43,513 nucleotides of DNA from Streptomyces mutomycini (GTDB taxonomy: Bacteria > Actinomycetota > Actinomycetes > Streptomycetales > Streptomycetaceae): positions 1 through 43,513 of the forward strand of contig NZ_MAPV01000153.1 in assembly GCF_001700505.1 (NCBI RefSeq), read 5' to 3'. Under the pieces are notes generated by a model that worked only from the letters and a program-made list of their open reading frames with translations, was not told where the DNA came from and searched no databases. A program made the translations under genes and the position numbers. This document shows, piece by piece, positions 1-9,100 of this stretch. Each line of letters begins with the position of its first letter. Position 1 is the stretch's first letter.

Positions 1-101
1 GGGGTGGGACGCCGCACCGGCCGCGTGCCGGGGGAGATCCGTCCCGGAGCGGGGAGACCGGGTGGCCGACGGGGCCGGGGAGCGCGGAACCGGGGAGCAG
101 G
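1..101. other. no gene recognised (left edge)
   Basis: This is the stretch downstream of the minus-strand permease pair. I see no credible reading frame or ribosome binding site and no convincing terminator hairpin. The substrate-binding protein expected to partner the two permeases is not here; it may lie beyond the left edge of the window or elsewhere in the genome. Confidence 0.4.
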
Positions 102-1043
102 TCACCCCTTGACGCTGCCCGCCGCCAGGCCCGACTGCCAGTAGCGCTGGAGCAGCAGGAAGGCGATGATCAGCGGCACGATGGTCAGCAGTGAGCCCGT
201 GATGACCAGGTTGAAGACCGGCTGGCCGCCGGCGGTGGACGCCTGCTCGTTCCAGGCGTTCAGTCCCAGGGTCAGCGGGTACCAGTCCGGGTTCTTGATC
301 ATGATCAGGGGCAGGAAGTAGTTGTTCCAGGTCTGCACCATGGTGAACAGCAGAACCGTCACGATGCCCGGGGTCAGCAGCGGGAGCGCGACGCGGAAGA
401 AGGTCCGCAGCTCGCCGGAGCCGTCCATCCTGGCCGCTTCCAGGAGCTCGGTGGGGACGGCCTCGGCGGCGAACACCCACATGAGGTAGAGGCCGAACGG
501 TGAGATCAGGGACGGGATGATGACGGCCCACGGGGTGTTCGTGAGACCCATCTTGCTGAACATGAGGAAGGTGGGGACCGCGAGCGCGGTCGCGGGCACG
601 GCCACCGCCCCGATGACGGTGGCGAAGACGGCGCGCTTGCCCGTGAAGTCGAACTTGGCCAGGCCGTAGCCGCCGAGTACCGCGAGGAAGGTGGCTCCGC
701 CGGCGCCCACGACCACGTACAGCAGGGTGTTGAGGAACCAGCGGACGAAGATGCCGTCGTCGTAGGTGAGCGTCTGCGAGATGTTGTCCCAGAGGGCGAA
801 GTCACCGCTGAACCAGAGACCGAAGGAGCCGAGGAGGCTCTTCTGCGTCTTGGTGGCGTTGATGACGAGCCAGGCCAGCGGCATGAGCGCGTAGAGCGCG
901 GTCAGGCCCATGAGGACCGTGAGCACCATGCTGCGCCGCGGCCGGTCGGCCGTGTGCCGTCTGCGCGTGGCGCGGCGGGGTACCGGGGCCCGGTGGGTGG
1001 TTCGCCGGGGCGTCTGCTCGGCGGTGAAGGAAGAGGCGGTCAT
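102..1043 (-). CDS. carbohydrate ABC transporter permease, CUT1 MalG type
   Basis: Integral membrane permease of a binding-protein-dependent sugar importer, 313 aa. A long Arg-rich cytoplasmic N-terminus (about 1-38) precedes about six hydrophobic segments. The cytoplasmic ATPase-coupling EAA loop is visible as EAARMDGSG followed by LPLLTPG (about residues 203-225), the BPD_transp_1 signature. The ATG at 1043 follows AAAGGAGG with 8-nt spacing, so the start is firm. It begins 3 bp after the stop of the MalF-type partner, so the two are co-transcribed. No ATPase gene is adjacent, which fits the Streptomyces practice of sharing the MsiK ATPase. The sugar cannot be read from the permease alone. 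Confidence 0.93.
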   Translation of the reverse strand: MTASSFTAEQTPRRTTHRAPVPRRATRRRHTADRPRRSMVLTVLMGLTALYALMPLAWLVINATKTQKSLLGSFGLWFSGDFALWDNISQTLTYDDGIFVRWFLNTLLYVVVGAGGATFLAVLGGYGLAKFDFTGKRAVFATVIGAVAVPATALAVPTFLMFSKMGLTNTPWAVIIPSLISPFGLYLMWVFAAEAVPTELLEAARMDGSGELRTFFRVALPLLTPGIVTVLLFTMVQTWNNYFLPLIMIKNPDWYPLTLGLNAWNEQASTAGGQPVFNLVITGSLLTIVPLIIAFLLLQRYWQSGLAAGSVKG

Positions 1044-1046
1044 CGC

Positions 1047-1967
1047 TCACGCCTCCTTTCGCATGCCGCGCAGCTGGACCGCGTAGGCGATGATCATCGT
1101 GACGACACCCATGACGAGGGAGACGGTGGCCGCGTAGTTCTGCTGCCGGCCGGAGAACGACAGCGTGAAGGTGTAGAGGTTGGGCGTGAAGTAGGTCGTG
1201 ATCGCGTTGGGTGCCAGGCTCTGCAGAATGCTGGGCTCGTTGAACAGCTGGAAGCTGCCGATCACCGAGAAGATCGTCGCGATCACCAGCGCACCGCGGA
1301 TCGCGGGGATCTTGACCGCGGTGATGATCCGCCACTGCCCCGCTCCGTCGATCTCGGCGGCCTCGTAGAGGGACTTGGGGACGACACGCAGCGCCGAGTA
1401 GAAGATCAGCATGTTGTAGCCGATGAACTCCCAGGTGACGATGTTGCCAATGCTGGCCAGCACCAGGGAGGGCGAGAGCGGGTCGGGCAGCGACACACCG
1501 AAGGCGTCGTTGATGTTCCCCACCAGCCCGAAGCGGGTGCCGTAGATGAAGCCCCACATCAGCGTGGCGACGACGGCGGGTACGGCGTACGGGAGGAAGA
1601 CGGCGATCCTGAAGAAGCTCTTGCCGTAGAGCCTGCCGCTGTCGAGGGCGAGGGCCACGAGCAGGGCGAGGCCGAGCATGACGGGCACCTGGACCACGAG
1701 GAAGAGAAGCACCCGGCCGACGGCGGCCCAGAACTGTTCGTCCTCGAAAGCGCGTTGGAAGTTCTCCAGGCCGACGAACGATGTGCCGCCCACCAACTGG
1801 TCCCGGAAGAAGCTCAGATACAGCGAGTAGGCGATCGGGGCGAGGAAGACCAGGGCGAACACGGCCATGAACGGTCCTACGAAGACCCAGCCGACCCGCC
1901 CGCGCCGACTGCGGGTGCCTCTCGCCGGTGGGCGGCGTCCGGTCGTGATCGGCGTAACGGCCGTCAT
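1047..1967 (-). CDS. sugar ABC transporter permease, CUT1 MalF type
   Basis: First gene of the permease pair, 306 aa from the chosen start (MTAVTPITTGRR). That ATG is preceded by AACAGGAG with 5-nt spacing. An in-frame start further upstream at 2075 would run through the operator palindrome and is unlikely. Six or so membrane segments are present, and the EAA loop reads EAAEIDGAGQWR then VKIPAIRG. The N-terminal basic tail and the FVGPFMAVFALVFLAPIAYSLYLSFF first helix are typical of MalF/UgpA-like permeases. The gene lies directly behind a perfect 22-bp palindrome and is divergent from a LacI regulator, the probable repressor. Unusually, no binding-protein gene precedes the permeases. Confidence 0.92.
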   Translation of the reverse strand: MTAVTPITTGRRPPARGTRSRRGRVGWVFVGPFMAVFALVFLAPIAYSLYLSFFRDQLVGGTSFVGLENFQRAFEDEQFWAAVGRVLLFLVVQVPVMLGLALLVALALDSGRLYGKSFFRIAVFLPYAVPAVVATLMWGFIYGTRFGLVGNINDAFGVSLPDPLSPSLVLASIGNIVTWEFIGYNMLIFYSALRVVPKSLYEAAEIDGAGQWRIITAVKIPAIRGALVIATIFSVIGSFQLFNEPSILQSLAPNAITTYFTPNLYTFTLSFSGRQQNYAATVSLVMGVVTMIIAYAVQLRGMRKEA

Positions 1968-2052
1968 GGGTACTCCTGTTGATCCGGCGTTGAGCATGGC
2001 CCCGGCCGGATGGAGACACCGGACATCGTGGAGGCGCTGTGCTTGAGAAGAC

Positions 2053-2074
2053 TGGATGTTTACGTAAACATCCA
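2053..2074. promoter_or_regulatory. 22-bp perfect palindrome, putative LacI-family operator
   Basis: The half-site TGGATGTTTAC is followed without a gap by its exact reverse complement, giving dyad symmetry centred on a CpG, as is usual for LacI/GalR-family operators. It sits 86 bp upstream of the MalF-type permease start, between the permease operon and the divergent LacI gene. I infer that the neighbouring regulator (2490-3506) binds it to repress the permeases. Confidence 0.75.
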
Positions 2075-2489
2075 TCGGTGGAATGATGTCTACACGCCCT
2101 CTCTCCTGCGGTCAAGACCGGAATTCCCTTTCACACGGACGACATTCGGACATCACCCCACCAAAGGGCCAACCCTCCGGAGAGCTTCCGTGAGGCCGGG
2201 GGTCGCGTCCCTTCGGCGTCCGCACGGCCGGGCTCGGACTTCAGCAGCGGGGGCAGCGGCAGACGTCAGCAGCGTCCGTCCGAAAGTGGTAGAAATGCCG
2301 GTGGCCCGGCCCGCATCGCCCGCGATTACCGACCGGATGCGAAGTGGCGACAGGGCTCGACCCTCACGGATCATGATCAGGGCCCACGCGATGGAAGACG
2401 GCCCCGCGGCCGGATGAGCGCCCCCCACACGGCGAAAGGCTCACGGAATCACGACGGAGGCAGACGAAGTGCAAGGACAGGAACAAGCC
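2075..2489. other. intergenic region without recognised gene
   Basis: About 415 bp between the operator and the LacI start. Open frames occur on both strands, as is normal at this GC content, but their translations are Arg/Ala/Pro-rich with no recognisable domain or good ribosome binding site. It probably holds the LacI gene promoter and a long leader. I cannot place a -10 or -35 with confidence. Confidence 0.4.
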
Positions 2490-3506
2490 ATGGACCGGCC
2501 TTCTCACAAGGAGGCGTCCATGGCCGACGTCGCACGCCTGGCCGGAGTCTCCTCACAGACGGTCTCCCGCGTCTCCAACGGGCATTCCGTGGTGTCCGAG
2601 GAGACCCGCGAACGTGTCCTCGCCGCCATGAGGAAGCTCAACTACCGGCCCAACAGCGCCGCGCGCGCCCTCAAGAGCGGAAAGTTCCGCACGCTGGGCG
2701 TCATCCTGTTCACTCTCGCCACGACGGGCAACGTCCGCACGCTGGAGGCCATTTCCGCCTCCGCGGCGGACGAGGGCTACGCCATCACCCTGCTGCCCGT
2801 CGCGACGCCGACCAGTACGGGCGTCAGGGGGGCCGTCACCGTGCTCGGCGAGCAGGTCGTGGACGGCATCATCGTGATCATGGAAGTCCGTCTGCTGGAC
2901 GCCGCCATATCACTGCCGCCCCACACCCACGTGGTGGTGGCCGACTCCGACGCGGGCGACCGCTACAGCGTCGTGGACACCGACCAGTCCGGTGGCGCCA
3001 GGGCAGCCGTGCAGCACCTGCTCGACCTCGGACACCGCAGCGTCGTGCATGTCGCCGGTCCTGCGGAGTCCTTCGCCGCACAGCGGCGTGCCCATGCGTG
3101 GCGGCAGACCCTGAAGGAGGCGGGACGACCGGTTCCGCCTCCGGTGGGCGGCGACTGGTCGGCGGCATCGGGATACGCGGCGGGGCTCGCCCTGGCGGCC
3201 GACCCGTCCTGCACCGCGATCTTCGCGGCCAACGACCAGATGGCGCTGGGCGTCCTGCGGGCCCTGCACGAGCAGGGCAGGCGCGTGCCGGACGACGTCA
3301 GCGTGGTGGGCTTCGACGACATCGCCGACTCCGCGTCGTTCCTTCCGCCGCTGACCACGGTCCACCAGGACTTCGCCGAGATCGGACGGCTGTGCGTGGA
3401 CGGTGTGCTGCGGCAGATCAGGAACGAGACGACGGAACGCGGGACCACCCTGGTCCCGACCCGCCTGGTCGTCCGGGCGAGCACGGCTCCGCCGCCTCCC
3501 GGGTGA
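2490..3506 (+). CDS. LacI-family transcriptional regulator
   Basis: DNA-binding sugar-responsive regulator, 338 aa from the ATG at 2490. The N-terminal helix-turn-helix reads MADVARLAGVSSQTVSRVSN and is followed by the hinge region NYRPNSAARALKSG. The rest is a periplasmic-binding-protein-like effector domain ending in DDVSVVGFDDIADS and LVPTRLVVRAS. The start is ambiguous. An ATG at 2520, directly before ADVARLAG, has a better Shine-Dalgarno (AAGGAGG, 5-nt spacing) and would remove ten residues; a GTG at 2469 is also possible. The gene is divergent from the two-permease operon, with a perfect palindrome between them, so control of that operon is the simplest reading. The ligand is unknown. 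Confidence 0.93.
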   Translation: MDRPSHKEASMADVARLAGVSSQTVSRVSNGHSVVSEETRERVLAAMRKLNYRPNSAARALKSGKFRTLGVILFTLATTGNVRTLEAISASAADEGYAITLLPVATPTSTGVRGAVTVLGEQVVDGIIVIMEVRLLDAAISLPPHTHVVVADSDAGDRYSVVDTDQSGGARAAVQHLLDLGHRSVVHVAGPAESFAAQRRAHAWRQTLKEAGRPVPPPVGGDWSAASGYAAGLALAADPSCTAIFAANDQMALGVLRALHEQGRRVPDDVSVVGFDDIADSASFLPPLTTVHQDFAEIGRLCVDGVLRQIRNETTERGTTLVPTRLVVRASTAPPPPG

Positions 3507-3629
3507 ACGGCGGGGGACGCTTCTCGGGCGGAACATATTCCCCAGCCGCTCCCCTCGGCTGCCGTGGACCGTCCTGTCGGACCCTCAGCCGGCAGACCAT
3601 GTTCTCTCTCGCAGGTAAGGACGGGCACC

Positions 3630-4222
3630 GTGACGGCCGAGAAACGGCAGACCGGCAGGGGCGGAGCCGCTGCTCTTCGAGCGGGCCGACCTGCTGGAGG
3701 CCCTGGCTGAAAGACCACCACGGAAAGTCGTCCTCCCTCTGGCTGAGCATCGCGAAGAAGGACTCGGGCGTCGAGTCGGTCTCCGCGTCCGAGGTCATCG
3801 ACTCCGCGCTCTGCTACGGGTGGATCGACGGGCAGCGCAAGTCACTGGACGCGACGTACCACCTCCAGCGGATCTCGCCCCGCCGGCCGGGAAGCCCGTG
3901 GTCCCTCGTCAACGTACGGAAGGTGGAGGCGCTGACAGCGGCCGGCCGGATGCGGGAGCCCGGACTCGCAGAGGTGCGGGCCGCGAAGGGGGACGGCCGG
4001 TGGGAGACGGCCTGTCCCTCGCAGAAGGAGGCCACCGTCCCCGCCGACCTCGCTGCCGCGCCTGCCGCCGGCCCCCGGGCGGCGGAACTCTTCGAGCGGC
4101 TCGGCAGGACGGACCCGTACCTCATGATCCTTCAGCACCTCAAGGCGCGGACACCCGGGCTCAGAGCTGCCCGCCTGGAACGCCTGGTCACGACGCTGGG
4201 AGCGGACGAGCAGGCCCCCTGA
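3630..4222 (+). pseudogene. YdeI/OmpD-associated (BOF-type) family gene with two apparent frameshifts
   Basis: The 3' part (about 3700-4222) reads as a clear YdeI/OmpD-associated family protein: KDHHGKSSSLWLSIAKKDSG, CYGWIDGQRKSLD, LQRISPRRPGSPWS and the C-terminal ERLVTTLG. The N-terminus lies in other frames. A GTG at 3630, behind AAGGA, begins VTAEKRQTG. EPLLFERADLLEA then follows one frame later (3664-3702), and the WLKDHHGK frame one frame later again. Removing one G from the GGGG run near 3658 and one C from the CCC run near 3702 restores a continuous protein of about 196 aa, the usual family length. It is therefore either a recent pseudogene or two homopolymer errors in the assembly. 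Family function is poorly defined; some members are linked to bacteriocin or envelope stress protection. Confidence 0.75.
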
Positions 4223-4227
4223 CCGCT

Positions 4228-4250
4228 GCCGCCCGCTCTTCGCGGGTGGC
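4228..4250. terminator. bidirectional hairpin between convergent genes
   Basis: GCCGCCCGC pairs with GCGGGTGGC (one G.T pair) around a 5-nt loop. It lies 5 bp after the YdeI-like stop and 10 bp from the methyltransferase stop on the other strand, so it can serve both. Confidence 0.55.
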
Positions 4251-4260
4251 CCCCGCCGGT

Positions 4261-5136
4261 TCAGTCCTTGCGGCGCGCGGCCCAGACGGTGCGTTCGGTG
4301 CGCACCACGAGGTCGGTGCGGCGCAGGATGCTGTGGGGGCCGTCGACGTCGAGGAGCCGGTCGAGGGCGGCGAGGTCCTCGGGCGCGAGTGATCCGGCGG
4401 CGGCGCCGCGGATGCGCTGGAGGGTGCCCAGGGCGTAGCGGCCGAGCGCCTCGGCCGGGGAATCCTGGATGTTCACCCTGACGGTGCGTTCCCCTTCGAG
4501 CGCGAAGCCGGCGGCGGTCAGCATCGGCCCCCAGTCGGCTCCGCGGTGGGGTACGTGTTCGGCGTGGAGCCGGTCCGTCGCGGCGTGGCAGCGGTCTTCC
4601 AGGCCGGGCCGCTCCTCGGGGGCGTTCTCGGGCAGGAAGCGGGGGAAGCCGGCCAGCTCGACGACGGCGAACAGCCCACCGGTCCCGAGGGTGTCGTGGA
4701 CGTGGCGCAGCGCGCTGTCGGGGTCGGCCATGTGGTGCATCGAGGCGGAGGCCCAGACGAGATCCGGTGTGCCGAGGCCGGGCCAGTCCGCGGAGTCGAG
4801 GTCGGCCTGCACGGTGCGCACGCGGTCCTCCACTCCTCCGGCAAGCGCCTTCTCCCGCAGGCGCTGCAGGTGCTCGGCCGAGGAGTCGACCGCGGTGACG
4901 CGCGCTCCCGGGAAGCGTGCCAGGAGGGCGAAGGTACCGGCGCCCGTCCCGCAGCCCAGGTCCACGATCTCGTGCGGGGCTTCTTCGACGGGCAGCCATG
5001 CCGTGATGGCGGCGGTGTGTCCGGCGAGGACTTCCGCGTCCAGGTCGAGGATCTCGGCCTGACCGCCGGAGCCGGCGGCGTGCTGAGGGCCGTGGTGCGA
5101 GCCATGGCGGGGGCTGTGCGGGTGGGTGTGTGTCAT
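4261..5136 (-). CDS. class I SAM-dependent methyltransferase with His-rich N-terminus
   Basis: 291 aa. Motif I reads EIVDLGCGTGAG (about 56-67), followed by the acidic residue of the second strand in VTAVDSS (D84) and the later LVWASASMHHM and GTGGLFAVVEL strands, a standard Rossmann-fold small-molecule methyltransferase. The first 20 residues contain seven histidines, which could bind metal or be a disordered tail. The ATG at 5136 has only a weak GAAG upstream. The gene follows an XRE-cupin regulator on the same strand after 124 bp, which suggests local control of a detoxifying or secondary-metabolite methylation. The substrate cannot be inferred. Confidence 0.88.
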   Translation of the reverse strand: MTHTHPHSPRHGSHHGPQHAAGSGGQAEILDLDAEVLAGHTAAITAWLPVEEAPHEIVDLGCGTGAGTFALLARFPGARVTAVDSSAEHLQRLREKALAGGVEDRVRTVQADLDSADWPGLGTPDLVWASASMHHMADPDSALRHVHDTLGTGGLFAVVELAGFPRFLPENAPEERPGLEDRCHAATDRLHAEHVPHRGADWGPMLTAAGFALEGERTVRVNIQDSPAEALGRYALGTLQRIRGAAAGSLAPEDLAALDRLLDVDGPHSILRRTDLVVRTERTVWAARRKD

Positions 5137-5260
5137 GTCTTCACGCTAGGTCGCGATTGCGCGAGTGGCACGATCTCTTGCCTCGTCCGCAAGGATTTGA
5201 CCACCGGCGGTGCCGAACACGCAAACCGGCTTCAGCTGGAGGTCATCCGCGGGAGCCGTC

Positions 5261-5869
5261 TCACTCGGAGGAGCCTCCCGCGTCCTTGTCCCTGCGTCCG
5301 CTGCCGCGCTGGTGACCACGGCGGGCGTCACGGTCGAAGATGCCGAGGATCTCGCAGGGGCCGCCCTCGGCTCCGATGGCGTGCGGCAGCATGGTGGGGA
5401 ACTCCGCGGCCTGGTTGGTCTCGATGCGGAAGCGGCGGTGGCCCAGCACGAGGATCGCGGTGCCGGACAGGACGACCAGCCATTCGTGGCCTGGGTGCGC
5501 GCGCATGCGCGCGGGATTGTCCGGCGGCGGCTCGGTCATCCTCTGGCGCACGACGGTCATGCCGGGGTCCGACTTCACCAGCCAGCGCATGAGGCCGTGC
5601 GCACCGTCGATCACCGGGCTGGTGACGATGTCGTCGGGGGCTGTCTCCACGAGCTGGTCCAGCGAAGTGTCCAGGGCGCGGGCGAGGATGACCAGCTGGT
5701 CCAGAGCGAGTCGGCGCTGGCCGTTCTCGATGCGCGAGAGGGTGGACTGACTGACGTTGGCGCGGGTGGCCAGGTCCTCCAGGGACCAGCCCTGCGCCAC
5801 CCGCAAGGCGCGGATCCGCTTGCGTACCAGGCTGTCCAGCTCGGCGGCGTTTTGCGTCATAGGCAACAT
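5261..5869 (-). CDS. XRE-family regulator with C-terminal cupin
   Basis: 202 aa from the ATG at 5869 (MLPMTQNAAEL), chosen because AGAGG lies 6 nt upstream; the ATG at 5860 is an alternative. An HTH_3 domain fills residues about 14-70 (IRALRVAQGWSLEDLATRANVSQSTLSRIENGQ). A cupin fold follows (HPGHEWLVVLSGTAILVLGHRRF, then FPTMLPHAIG), typical of one-component regulators that sense small ligands through the cupin. It ends in a short basic tail (about 15 residues). It lies just upstream of, and on the same strand as, the methyltransferase and probably regulates itself and that gene. Confidence 0.9.
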   Translation of the reverse strand: MLPMTQNAAELDSLVRKRIRALRVAQGWSLEDLATRANVSQSTLSRIENGQRRLALDQLVILARALDTSLDQLVETAPDDIVTSPVIDGAHGLMRWLVKSDPGMTVVRQRMTEPPPDNPARMRAHPGHEWLVVLSGTAILVLGHRRFRIETNQAAEFPTMLPHAIGAEGGPCEILGIFDRDARRGHQRGSGRRDKDAGGSSE

Positions 5870-6180
5870 CGTATGCCTCTGGTGCACAGCGGGCGACGTT
5901 CCCCGACGCGGTCAGGAGCAGCTGGGACCCGGCCCCCTACGCCTGCCGCGTGGGCGAGGCTGCGCACACCCCTTTACGGACCTGTCATGCACCGGTAACT
6001 TCCCCGATGCAAGACATTGCAGAAAGGTTCTGACGGGAATTGCTGTCAGTGCGCACTGCTCGCCCGAACCCCGAGGCGCGTCCGGGTTCTCCGGCGGGAT
6101 CCTGGCAGCCGCTCGCGGAGCGGCTGTGCTCTCGGCAGCCGCGGCCCACCCGCCCGCGGCCCTCCCCTGGAGACACACGA
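5870..6180. promoter_or_regulatory. amylase upstream region with TTGCA-type repeats
   Basis: A 311-bp divergent region between the XRE-cupin gene and the amylase. At 6008-6030 it contains TGCAAGACATTGCAGAAAGG followed by TTC. The spaced TGCAAG and TTGCAG elements resemble those seen before Streptomyces amylase and chitinase genes, where the LacI-family MalR/Reg1 repressor acts at maltose-responsive promoters. No other gene is visible. Confidence 0.5.
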
Positions 6181-9100
6181 ATGAGACGCACCCCTGTCCG
6201 GCTGCTCGGGCGCCCCGCCGCGGCGGCCCTCGCGGCTACGGTGATGCTGGGGCTCCTGACCCCGGCACCCGGGTCTTCCGGCCCGGGGCCGGCCGTGCCC
6301 GTGGCAGCCTCGGAATCCACCGCCACCGTCTTCTACTACACGAAGACCAGGAACTGGTCCGAATACAAGCTGCATTACGCGCCCGACGGCGGATCCTGGA
6401 CCGCCGTGCCCGGGGTGGCCATGGAAGCCGCGTGCACCGACTGGGTGAAGCGGACCGTCTCGCTGGGCAGCGCGTCCGGCCTGGCCGCGACGTTCAACAA
6501 CGGCTCCGGTGTCTGGGACAACAACGCCGGGAAGAACTACGCCCTGGGCACCGGCGCCATCACCGTCAAGGACGGAGTGGTGGCCCACAGCGACCCCTGC
6601 GCGGAGACCGGCACTGAGCCCGGGGAAGCCCGTACGGCCACGGTCTACTACTCGACCGCCACCGTCGGCTGGACGACCACCAATCTGCACTACCAGCCTG
6701 CGGGAGGCGCCTGGACCACTGTGCCGGGCGTGGGCATGGAGCCCGCCTGCACCGGCTGGGTAAGGAGGACGGTGGCCCTCGGGACGGCCACGTCGATGCG
6801 GGCCACCTTCAACAACGGCAACGGTGTGTGGGACAACAACAACGGCGCCGACTACACCGTCCCCGCCGGTCTCACCACGGTGAAGGACAAGAAGGTCACC
6901 GCCGGCGCCGCGGACCCCTGTGCCGCCGGGACGCCGGACACCCAGGCCCCCACCGCCCCGTCGAAGGTGGAGGCGAACGCCGACGGGGTGTCCGTCGTGC
7001 TGACCTGGGACCCGTCCACGGACGACCGCGGCGTGACGAAGTACCAGGTGACCCGGACGGGCGGCACCAGGGGCACGCTGGTCAGCGACGTCGGCTCCAC
7101 GGTGTTCTCGGACACCGGCCTGGAGGCGAGGACGACGTACGGCTACACCGTGCGGGCGGTCGACGCCGCGGGGAACGTCTCGGCGGCCTCCGCCGCTGCC
7201 ACCGCGACCACCGGGGAGAAGCCGACGGCCCCGGCCTCCGGTAAGCCGCTCGGCACCGACCCCCGCAAGGATCCGGTCTACTTCGTGCTCACCGCCCGCT
7301 TCAACGACGGTGACACCGCGAACAACCGGGGTGGCAGCCAGCACACGAAGTCGGGCAACGCGGCCAACGACGACCCGATGTTCCGGGGCGACTTCAAGGG
7401 CCTGGTCGACAAGCTCGACTACATCAAGGGCCTCGGCATGTCGGCCGTGTGGATCACCCCCGTCGTCCTGAACCGGTCCGACTACGACTACCACGGTTAC
7501 CACGGCTACGACTTCTACGAGGTCGACTCCAGGCTGGAGTCCGCCGGCGCCTCCTACCAGGACCTCATCGACGCGGCCCACGCCAAGGGCATGAAGATCT
7601 ACCAGGACGTCGTCTACAACCACTCCTCCCGCTGGGGCGCCAAGGGCCTGTTCACCCCGACGGTGTACGGGGTCCGCGACACCCAGTGGAGCTGGTACTA
7701 CGACGAGAGGAACGACGGCTTCGAGTACGACGGTCTGACGGTCGAGACGAAGTCGGGGAAGTCGTACTACAACGGCGATCTGTGGTCCACGGCCGAGCCC
7801 TCGGGCAACACCTGCGTCAACTGGGGCACCCCCACGCAGCACACCTCGCCGGAGGGCTACAGGATCTACAACTGCCAGTGGCCCAGCCCCACTTCGGGAA
7901 TGTTCCCCAAGGCGTACTACCACAACTGCTGGATCGGCAACTGGGAGGGCGAGGACTCCCGTTCCTGCTGGCTGCACGACGATCTCGCCGACTTCGACAC
8001 CGAGAGCGCGCCCGTGCAGAACTACCTGATCGGCGCCTACCACAAGTACATCGACATGGGCGTCGACGGCTTCCGCGTCGACACCGCCGTGCACATCCCC
8101 CGCACCACCTGGAACCGCCGTTTCCTGCCCGCCATCCAGGAGCGCGTCACCCAGCGGTTCGGTGCCGAGGCCGCGAAGAACTTCTTCGTCTTCGGTGAGG
8201 TCGCCGCCTTCGTCAACGACAAGTGGAACCGTGGCTCGGTCAACCACTCCGCGCAGTTCTACACGTGGAAGGAGCGCAAGGAGTACAGCGCGGACGACGA
8301 GAAGGCCGCCCTGGAGATGTACGACTACGAACAGCAGCAGGGCACCGGCTCCCAGCCCACCTCCACCAACGCCTTCCTGGAAGGCAACTCCTACCACGCC
8401 CCGGATCACAGCCGGTCCTCCGGGATGAACGTCATCGACATGCGCATGCACATGAACTTCGGTGACGCGAACAACGCCTACAACAACGGCAAGGACTCCG
8501 ACGACAGTTACAACGACGCCACCTACAACGTCGTCTACGTCGACAGCCACGACTACGGCCCCAACAAGAGCAGCGAGCGTTACGCGGGAGGTACGGACGC
8601 CTGGGCCGAGAACATGTCACTGATGTGGACCTTCCGGGGAATCCCCACGCTGTACTACGGCTCCGAGATCGAGTTCCGGGCCGGCAAGAAGATCGACTGC
8701 GGCCCCACCTGCCCGCTGGAGACGACCGGCCGGGCGTACTACGGCGGCCATCTCGCCGGGGACGTCAAGGCGTCGGACTTCGGCACCGTCGACTCGGCGA
8801 CCGGCGCGGTCGCCGACACCCTGGCGAAGCCGCTGGTCAAGCACGTGCAGCGGCTCAACCAGATACGCCGTGCGGTGCCCGCCCTGCAGATGGGGCAGTA
8901 CTCGACGGAGGGCATCACCGGCTCGATGGCGTACAAGCGCCGCTACACCGACGCGGCGAGCGGCACGGACAGCTTCGCGCTGGTGACGGTCTCGGGCGGC
9001 GCCACGTACTCGGGCATCCTCAACGGCACCTACAAGGACGTCGTCACCGGTGACACCAAGGTGGTGACGGGCGGCACGCTGGCCGTCCCGGCACCGGGCA

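Noticed and set aside
2010..2428. Small genes in the LacI-permease intergenic region
   Set aside because: Frames on both strands are Arg/Ala/Pro-rich, lack good ribosome binding sites, and one crosses the operator palindrome.
3630..4222. Programmed frameshifting in the YdeI-like gene
   Set aside because: Two shifts would be needed within 50 bp and no slippery heptamer or downstream structure is evident. Decay or sequencing error is simpler.
6046..8550. Very long open frame antisense to the amylase
   Set aside because: Its translation is Val/Gly/Arg-rich low-complexity with no domain, and it mirrors the amylase codons. It is a high-GC artefact.
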